Positions 37,755-43,382 of a stretch of DNA of 43,382 bases are shown piece by piece (position 1 is the first letter of the stretch; the number at the start of each line of letters is the position of its first letter). The position numbers were made by a program, and so were the translations under genes. Origin of the DNA: Comamonadaceae bacterium (GTDB taxonomy: Bacteria > Pseudomonadota > Gammaproteobacteria > Burkholderiales > Burkholderiaceae_C). The notes beneath the pieces are model-generated. The model saw only the letters and a list, made by a program, of their open reading frames with translations. It was not told the DNA's origin and did no database searches. Location of the stretch: assembly GCA_947450675.1 (NCBI GenBank), contig CANFWI010000026.1, forward strand, positions 1 through 43,382, given 5' to 3'.

Positions 37755-38627
37755 ATGCTGACTATTCTTTTCGACGGTGTTGCCTACGGCATGCTGCTCT
37801 TCATACTGGCTGTGGGGCTGTCCGTGACCATGGGGCTGATGAACTTCATCAACCTCGCGCACGGGGCTTTTGCCATGGCTGGCGGCTACATCACCGTGCT
37901 GCTGATGCAACGCTTTGATCTGCCTTTTTTAGTCTGCTTGCCGCTGGCCTTTGTTGGCTCAGCTTTGTTGGGCGCGGTGCTTGAACGCACGCTGTACCGA
38001 CCGCTCTACAACAAGCCGCATTTAGACCAAGTGCTGTTCTCGATTGGTTTGGTCTTCATGGCGGTGGCCGGCGTTGATTATTTTCTGGGTTCGTCCCCGC
38101 AAAACGTTCACCTGCCCGAGTGGCTCAAAGGCCGCACAGAAATAGGCACGGATCCTTTCGTCTTGGGCATGGGGCATTACCGACTCTTCATCATCGCGGT
38201 CTGCGCGGCGCTGACGGTGGCCTTGCAATACGTGCTGACCAAGACGCGCTTTGGCAGCCGTTTGCGCGCGTCGGTGGACGACCAGCGTGTGGCTGCGGGC
38301 TTGGGCATCAATGTCAATCTGGTGTTCTTGTCGACCTTTGCCGTCGGTTCTGGCTTGGCCGGTTTGGGCGGCGCGCTGGGCGCGGAAGTGCTGGGGCTGG
38401 ACCCGACCTTTCCGCTCAAGTTCATGGTTTACTTTTTGATCGTGGTCGCGGTCGGCGGCACCTCGTCGATCACCGGCCCGCTGTTGGCCGCATTGCTGCT
38501 CGGCATTGCCGACGTCGCCGGCAAATACTACATCCCTGACTTCGGCGCCTTCATCGTTTACAGCTTGATGATCGTGCTGTTGATCTGGCGTCCGCAAGGC
38601 CTCTTTGTTCGCAAGGGAGGTCGATAG
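37755..38627 (+). CDS. Branched-chain amino acid type ABC permease (LivH-like)
   Basis: A 290-residue inner-membrane permease with about eight hydrophobic segments. The LivH-type start GVAYGMLLFILAVGLSVTMGLMNFINLAHGAFAMAGGYI (residues about 6-44), the RASVDDQRVAAGLGINV cytoplasmic loop that contacts the ATPase and the final LLIWRPQGLFVRKGGR are all recognisable. It pairs with the following LivM-like permease to make the channel. Stop and next start are one base apart. Its start at 37755 lies 17 bases after the T run of the preceding terminator. Confidence 0.9.
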   Translation: MLTILFDGVAYGMLLFILAVGLSVTMGLMNFINLAHGAFAMAGGYITVLLMQRFDLPFLVCLPLAFVGSALLGAVLERTLYRPLYNKPHLDQVLFSIGLVFMAVAGVDYFLGSSPQNVHLPEWLKGRTEIGTDPFVLGMGHYRLFIIAVCAALTVALQYVLTKTRFGSRLRASVDDQRVAAGLGINVNLVFLSTFAVGSGLAGLGGALGAEVLGLDPTFPLKFMVYFLIVVAVGGTSSITGPLLAALLLGIADVAGKYYIPDFGAFIVYSLMIVLLIWRPQGLFVRKGGR

Positions 38628-38628
38628 C

Positions 38629-39608
38629 ATGAAAACTCAACTCAACGCTCAGCTATCGCTGCTCAAGCAAAGTCGTCTCAAGCCGCTGGAAGTGGTGTTC
38701 TGGCTGCTGGCTTTTGCCGCACCGCTGCTCTCGCCCAGCCACGTGCTGATCATCAATGAAATCGCCATCGTGGCGCTGTTCGCGGTGTCGCTGGACATCA
38801 TTCTGGGCTACACCGGCATTGTCTCGCTCGGTCATGCGGCTTTCTTTGGGCTCGGCGGTTATGCGGCCGCTTTGTTCGCCAAGCTGGTCATGCCTGACCC
38901 GTTGGTGGGGCTGGCGGTTGGCATTGCGGCGGCGGCCTTGCTGGGCTTGCTGGCCTCGCTGACGATTTTGCGTGGCAGCGATCTGACGCGCTTGATGGTC
39001 ACGCTGGGTCTGGGCTTGATCATGATGGAAATCGCCAACAAGCTCGGCTGGCTGACGGGCGGCGCTGACGGCTTGCAAGGTGTGGTCATGGGTCCCTTGC
39101 TCGGCCGCTTCGAGTTTGACCTCTCGGGTGTCACCGCCGTGTATTACTCGCTGAGCGTGTTGCTGCTGTTTTTCATGCTGCTGCGGCGCGTCATTCACTC
39201 GCCTTTTGGCGGCACCTTGATGGCGATTCGCGACAACCGGTTGCGGGCCATGGCCATCGGCATCCCGGTCAACGAGCGTCTGGTGGTGGCCTACACCTTG
39301 TCAGCCGCCGTGGCGGGTGCGGCCGGTGCGCTGATGACGCAAACCACCGGCTTCGCTTCACTGGATTTGTTCGAGTTCCACCGATCCGCCGACGTCATGC
39401 TGATTTTGGTGGTGGGCGGCACGGGCTGGCTGTATGGCGGTGTGGCTGGTGCCATCGTTTTCAAGCTGATGCAGGACTTTTTGTCGTCGATCACGCCGCA
39501 GTACTGGATGTTCTGGATTGGACTTTTCCTGGTGGTGCTGGTGCTGGTCGGACGTGATCGTTTGATCCGTCCTTGGACTTGGTGGCGTGCTGCGCGTGGA
39601 GGCAAAGC

Positions 39609-39612
<4 letters not shown>
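38629..39612 (+). CDS. Branched-chain amino acid type ABC permease (LivM-like)
   Basis: A 327-residue inner-membrane permease, the second channel subunit. The LivM-type sequence LDIILGYTGIVSLGHAAFFGLGGYAAALF (about residues 60-90), the EAA-like loop MAIRDNRLRAMAIGIPVNERLVVAYTLSAAVAGAAGAL and the late GGTGWLYGGVAGAIVF are present. The start ATG at 38629 lies one base after the previous stop with GGGAGG upstream. Its stop overlaps the next start by 4 bases (ATGA). Confidence 0.9.
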
Positions 39613-40386
<774 letters not shown>

Positions 40387-40394
<8 letters not shown>

Positions 40395-41091
40395 ACTTTT
40401 ACGTGTCGAGAACTTGAGCGCGGGCTATGGCGAGGCGGTTGTCTTGAATGGTGTCTCGCTGGCCATCGGCGAAGGCCAGACGCTGGCGTTGTTGGGCCGT
40501 AATGGCACCGGCAAGACCACGCTGATCAACACCCTGGCCGGCGCGACGCGCCAGCACGGCGGCTGCATCACGCTGGCGGGCCGCTTGCTGCACACCTTGG
40601 CGCCCCATGAGCGGGCAGCGGCCGGCATTGGCTGGGTGCCGCAAGAGCGCAACATCTTCAAGTCCCTCACCGTGCATGAAAACTTGACCGCCGTAGCGCG
40701 CCCCGGCAAGTGGACGCCAGACGGTGTCTACGCCATGTTTCCGCGCTTGGCTGAGCGCAAGACCAACCTCGGCACGCAGTTGTCAGGTGGCGAGCAGCAA
40801 ATGCTGGCGGTCGGCCGCGCGCTGGTGCTCAATCCGCGTTTGCTCTTGCTCGACGAACCGCTGGAAGGCCTAGCGCCCATCATTGTGGAAGAGTTGTTGC
40901 GCGCCATCCGCCGCATCACGCGTGAGGAAGGTTTGTCGGCCATCATAGTCGAGCAGCACCCTCAAGCGGTGCTGGCTATTTCCGACCTGGCCGTGGTGCT
41001 CGACCGTGGCAGCGTGGCGCACGCCGGCTCGGCGCAAGAACTGAAGCAAAACCCTGAGTTGCTGGACAGCTTGCTGGGCGTGGCACGCTGA
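40387..41091 (+). CDS. ABC transporter ATPase (LivF-like)
   Basis: A 234-residue ATPase, last gene of the operon. The Walker A motif is GRNGTGKTT (residues 37-45), the signature is LSGGEQQMLAVGRAL, Walker B is LLLLDEPLEGLAPI and the H-loop region is IIVEQHPQAVLA. It begins 8 bases within the preceding gene. The operon order (binding protein, H, M, G, F) is the standard one for branched-chain amino acid type importers. A REP-like cluster follows the stop. Confidence 0.91.
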
Positions 41092-41098
41092 AAAGAAA

Positions 41099-41211
41099 TG
41101 GATTGCCGCGCTTCGCTCGCAATGACGAAAGGATGTCATGGCGAGCGCAGCGCGGCCATCCATGACTGCGTATTCGGGCGCCTGGACTGCCGCGCTACGC
41201 TCGCAGAGACG
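41099..41211. repeat. REP-like palindrome cluster, copy D (three elements)
   Basis: Three elements follow the last transporter gene: one at 41099-41127 and one at 41181-41211 in the same orientation, with a mirror-image element at 41134-41163. The core is ATTGCCGCGCTTCGCTCGCA in the first; the others differ by a few bases. It lies between convergent genes, as do copies A and B. Confidence 0.72.
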
Positions 41212-41217
41212 GATCGC

Positions 41218-41751
41218 TCAAAACCTGTAGCCTAAGTTGACCATCACGATGGCGTTGCGTTTGGGCACGATGCTCAGGTTCAACGTGACCGCATGGCCCG
41301 CTTCGAGCTTGAGCGTCGGTAGCGGTCCTGCCACAACACCTGTTCGGTCTGAGTCTGTTGGGTAGCCCGTGACGATGATGTTTCGCAGGCCCGCCGACAG
41401 CACTGAGTTGAGCGGGTAATAGATGCCGTACGCGGCATAAAACGACGTGGTGAAGTGGGAGTTTTTGTAAAACCCGCCTTCTATCTCGTCCCGCCAGTTC
41501 CCGACTCCCTTGAGCGCGCAGGTCAAACCGAGGCCGGTATTGACCTCGTTCCGCCGGTCAATCGGTGCACCATTGCTGTCATCGAAGTGCTTGGACAGGC
41601 CGTTCACATTGAGCTCAGGCTGCGCACACCAGTCCGCCGCAGCTGCATACCCAGCACAGCACAAAAGTAAGCAACCGAGCCCCAATTTTTGACAGCGTTG
41701 ACGACGCTGAAAAAATTGAAAGGGTTGTGAGAAACCCATGTTTTTTTCCAT
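41218..41751 (-). CDS. Unrecognised outer-membrane-like protein, 177 aa
   Basis: A 177-residue exported protein. After a polar start there is a hydrophobic signal segment (GLGCLLLCCAGYAAAA, cut before DWCAQ). The mature part alternates hydrophobic and polar residues in strands (ELNVNGLSKHF, EVNTGLGLTCALKG, FYKNSHFTTSFYAAYGIYYP, TLKLEAGHAVTLNLSIVPKR) and ends with an aromatic Phe (NLGYRF), as expected for a small beta-barrel. No reliable family could be named; similarity to small outer-membrane barrel proteins is general. Two cysteines in the mature part could form a disulfide. It is convergent with the transporter operon and downstream of the oxidoreductase gene. Confidence 0.6.
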   Translation of the reverse strand: MEKNMGFSQPFQFFQRRQRCQKLGLGCLLLCCAGYAAAADWCAQPELNVNGLSKHFDDSNGAPIDRRNEVNTGLGLTCALKGVGNWRDEIEGGFYKNSHFTTSFYAAYGIYYPLNSVLSAGLRNIIVTGYPTDSDRTGVVAGPLPTLKLEAGHAVTLNLSIVPKRNAIVMVNLGYRF

Positions 41752-41813
41752 GAGTCTCTATTAACCATTTTTTCACGGTGTTAAAACCGTTTTCAATTGG
41801 CTGGTTTCAATCC

Positions 41814-43382
41814 TTACCGATTGCCACGCTGAGGCTCAGATTCGCGGTCAGAGCCTTGGTTTTTCAACTGCCGCGCCAGCAGCTCTGCCACGTGAATCGC
41901 TTCGCGTTGTGCGCCGTCGCGGATCTGATGGCGGCAACTGGTGCCGTCGGCCACCACAATCGCGCCGGGTTGCTTGCGCACGGCGGGTAACAAACTCAAC
42001 TCGGCCATCTGCATCGACACCTCGTAGTGGCTGGCCTCGTAGCCAAAGCTGCCCGCCATGCCGCAGCAGCTCGACTCGATCAGCTCAGGCTTGGCACCCG
42101 GAATCAGTTTGAGCACGTCGATGATCGGGCTGACCGCACCAAAGGCTTTTTGGTGGCAATGGCCGTGCAGCAAAATGGCTTGGTCGGTGGCTTTGAGCTG
42201 TGACTTGAGCACGTCGAGTTGGCCGGCGGCCGCTTCACGGGCCAAAAATTCTTCAAACAGCAGCGCATGGTCGCTGATGGTTTGCGCGGCGGGGCCCAAG
42301 CCCATCACCAACATTTCATCGCGCAGGGTGAGCAGGCAAGAGGGTTCTAGGCCGACGATGGCGATGCCTTTTTCGGCAAAGGGCAAGAGCGAGGCGACCA
42401 CTTCAGCGGCTTTCGCCTTGGCTTGGTCAACCATGCCGTTGGCCAAGTAGGTGCGGCCGCAGCACAGGTGCTTGCCATCGGGTTGGGCCTTGGTGGCCAC
42501 GTGCACGGTGTAGCCGGCGGCTTGCAGCACTTGCAGTGCCGCCAGCGCATTGCCTGACTCGAAGGTGCCGTTGAAGGTGTCGACAAACAACACCACGGGT
42601 TTTTGGGCGGTCAGTACTTCTTCACGCGTGGCGGTCTTGAGTTGTGGTGATGACGTGTTTGACAGCTGTTGCCAGAAGGTCTGGCGCTGCCATTGCGGCA
42701 ATGTGCGGCGGGCTGAAAAGCCCATGATTTTTTCGCTCAGCAGGGCCAAGCCTGGCAGCTTATCGCGCAAGTTCAGCAACGGCGCGAAGCGGCTGGCCCA
42801 GTGGGCATAGTCGGGCAGGCTGGCGATGAGCTTGTCTTTGAGGGTGTAGCCGTGCTTCGCCTTGTAGTGGTGCAAGAACTCGACCTTCATCTTGGCCATG
42901 TCAACGCCGGTTGGGCAGTCACGTTTGCAGCCTTTGCAGCCAACGCATAAATCGAGCGCGTCGTGCACCGCTTGGCTGGTGAAAGCTTCGTCAGGCTGGA
43001 CGCCTTGGAGTTGACCTGAGAGCGCTAAGCGCAGCGTGTTGGCGCGACCGCGCGTCAGGTGTTTTTCGTCGCGTGTCACGCGGTAGCTGGGGCACATGGT
43101 GCCGGCGTCAAACTGTCGGCAGTGGCCGTTGTTGTTGCACATCTCGACCGCTTTGGCCAAGCCTTGGGCCGGGTCGCCACCGGTTCCTGGCGCGCTGGTG
43201 ATTTCGGTCACCGGGTTGCTTTGCACGTCCCAAGCGCGCCAGTCGAGCGCGGTCTTGATGGGGATGACTTTGTAGCTGGGCGGAAAGCGCATGAGCCGCG
43301 TGTCGTCCATTTTGGGCGGGTTGATCATGCGCTGCGGGCAGAGCAAGTTCAGCGGGTCCATGGCTTCTTTGATGCTGGCAAA
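41814..43382 (-). CDS. FAD-linked oxidase/Fe-S oxidoreductase, C-terminal part (YdiJ-like)
   Basis: The reading frame enters from beyond the end of the window (codons at 43380-43382 are open), so this is the C-terminal part of a longer protein. The first residues, SIKEAMDPLNLLCPQRMINP, are the close of an FAD-linked oxidase domain. Ferredoxin-type clusters follow: GHCRQFDAGTMCPSYRVT and CVGCKGCKRDCPTGVDM. CCG domains are present as GKHLCCGRTYL and LHGHCHQKAFG with SSCCGMAGSFG. The arrangement matches giant D-2-hydroxyacid dehydrogenases of the YdiJ/D-2-hydroxyglutarate type. It would oxidise a 2-hydroxy acid and feed electrons to the quinone pool or another carrier. Confidence 0.87.
   Translation of the reverse strand, partial: FASIKEAMDPLNLLCPQRMINPPKMDDTRLMRFPPSYKVIPIKTALDWRAWDVQSNPVTEITSAPGTGGDPAQGLAKAVEMCNNNGHCRQFDAGTMCPSYRVTRDEKHLTRGRANTLRLALSGQLQGVQPDEAFTSQAVHDALDLCVGCKGCKRDCPTGVDMAKMKVEFLHHYKAKHGYTLKDKLIASLPDYAHWASRFAPLLNLRDKLPGLALLSEKIMGFSARRTLPQWQRQTFWQQLSNTSSPQLKTATREEVLTAQKPVVLFVDTFNGTFESGNALAALQVLQAAGYTVHVATKAQPDGKHLCCGRTYLANGMVDQAKAKAAEVVASLLPFAEKGIAIVGLEPSCLLTLRDEMLVMGLGPAAQTISDHALLFEEFLAREAAAGQLDVLKSQLKATDQAILLHGHCHQKAFGAVSPIIDVLKLIPGAKPELIESSCCGMAGSFGYEASHYEVSMQMAELSLLPAVRKQPGAIVVADGTSCRHQIRDGAQREAIHVAELLARQLKNQGSDRESEPQRGNR

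Overview
The window looks like a piece of chromosome from a Gram-negative betaproteobacterium of the order Burkholderiales, most likely family Comamonadaceae (Rhodoferax/Polaromonas-like). The reasons are the high-GC codon usage, a Bug-family (TctC) binding protein beside argE, a VF530-type small DNA-binding protein, a core-type methionine synthase followed by a COG4101-type cupin, and a dispersed intergenic palindrome with the core ATTGCCGCGCTNCGCTCGCAAT. The family assignment is inference. No rRNA, tRNA, CRISPR array, prophage or insertion sequence was seen.

Layout. 1-1883 (+): 3' end of a MesD-like methionine synthase, a cupin protein, a DUF427 protein and a universal stress protein. 1925-3867 (-): an SDR oxidoreductase, then a tightly coupled set of a 46-aa lysine-rich protein, a VF530 protein and RluA. 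3959-5185 (+): an MFS exporter. 5193-7695 (-): a three-heme and a two-heme cytochrome c and a 2Fe-2S ferredoxin, an electron-transfer set whose dehydrogenase is not in view. 7708-16998 (-): a two-partner secretion locus with its own regulators, in the order sensor kinase, FixJ/NarL-type regulator, TpsA exoprotein, TpsB transporter. The exoprotein carries a TPS domain, about seven 27-residue GLUG-type repeats and roughly 480 residues of Ala/Lys/Asp repeats; an 11-G run and a palindrome lie in its upstream region. 17137-17766 (-) holds a small secreted protein, a strong hairpin followed by a T run, and two possible micro-genes. A divergent 7TMR-DISM-type sensor kinase starts at 17870.

19980-23823: a GNAT acetyltransferase and DusC (+), converging on ArgE and a Bug-family binding protein (-). 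23993-25859 (+): a DUF1993 protein followed by two type II toxin-antitoxin modules, CcdAB behind a perfect palindrome and a ParD/ParE-like pair. 26063-29137 (+): a carboxylesterase, glutamate-cysteine ligase GshA and a DTW-domain tRNA modification enzyme. 29281-31875 (+): an MgtA-type P-type ATPase preceded by an FNR/Anr-like box. 32014-36012 (+): a CopD-like membrane protein, a zinc-ribbon protein, a Fic protein with its own palindromic operator and an apparently leaderless start, a RIO-type kinase and the ribosome-assembly GTPase RbgA. 36484-41091 (+): a complete five-gene branched-chain amino acid type ABC transporter with an intrinsic terminator between the binding-protein gene and the permease genes. 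41218-43382 (-): an unrecognised outer-membrane-like protein and the 3' part of a large FAD/Fe-S oxidoreductase that continues beyond the window.

Most genes are housekeeping or transport. The accessory interest lies in the TPS/two-component locus (7.7-17 kb), the micro-gene region at 17.4-17.8 kb, the two toxin-antitoxin modules (24.6-26 kb) and the Fic operator region (32.8 kb).
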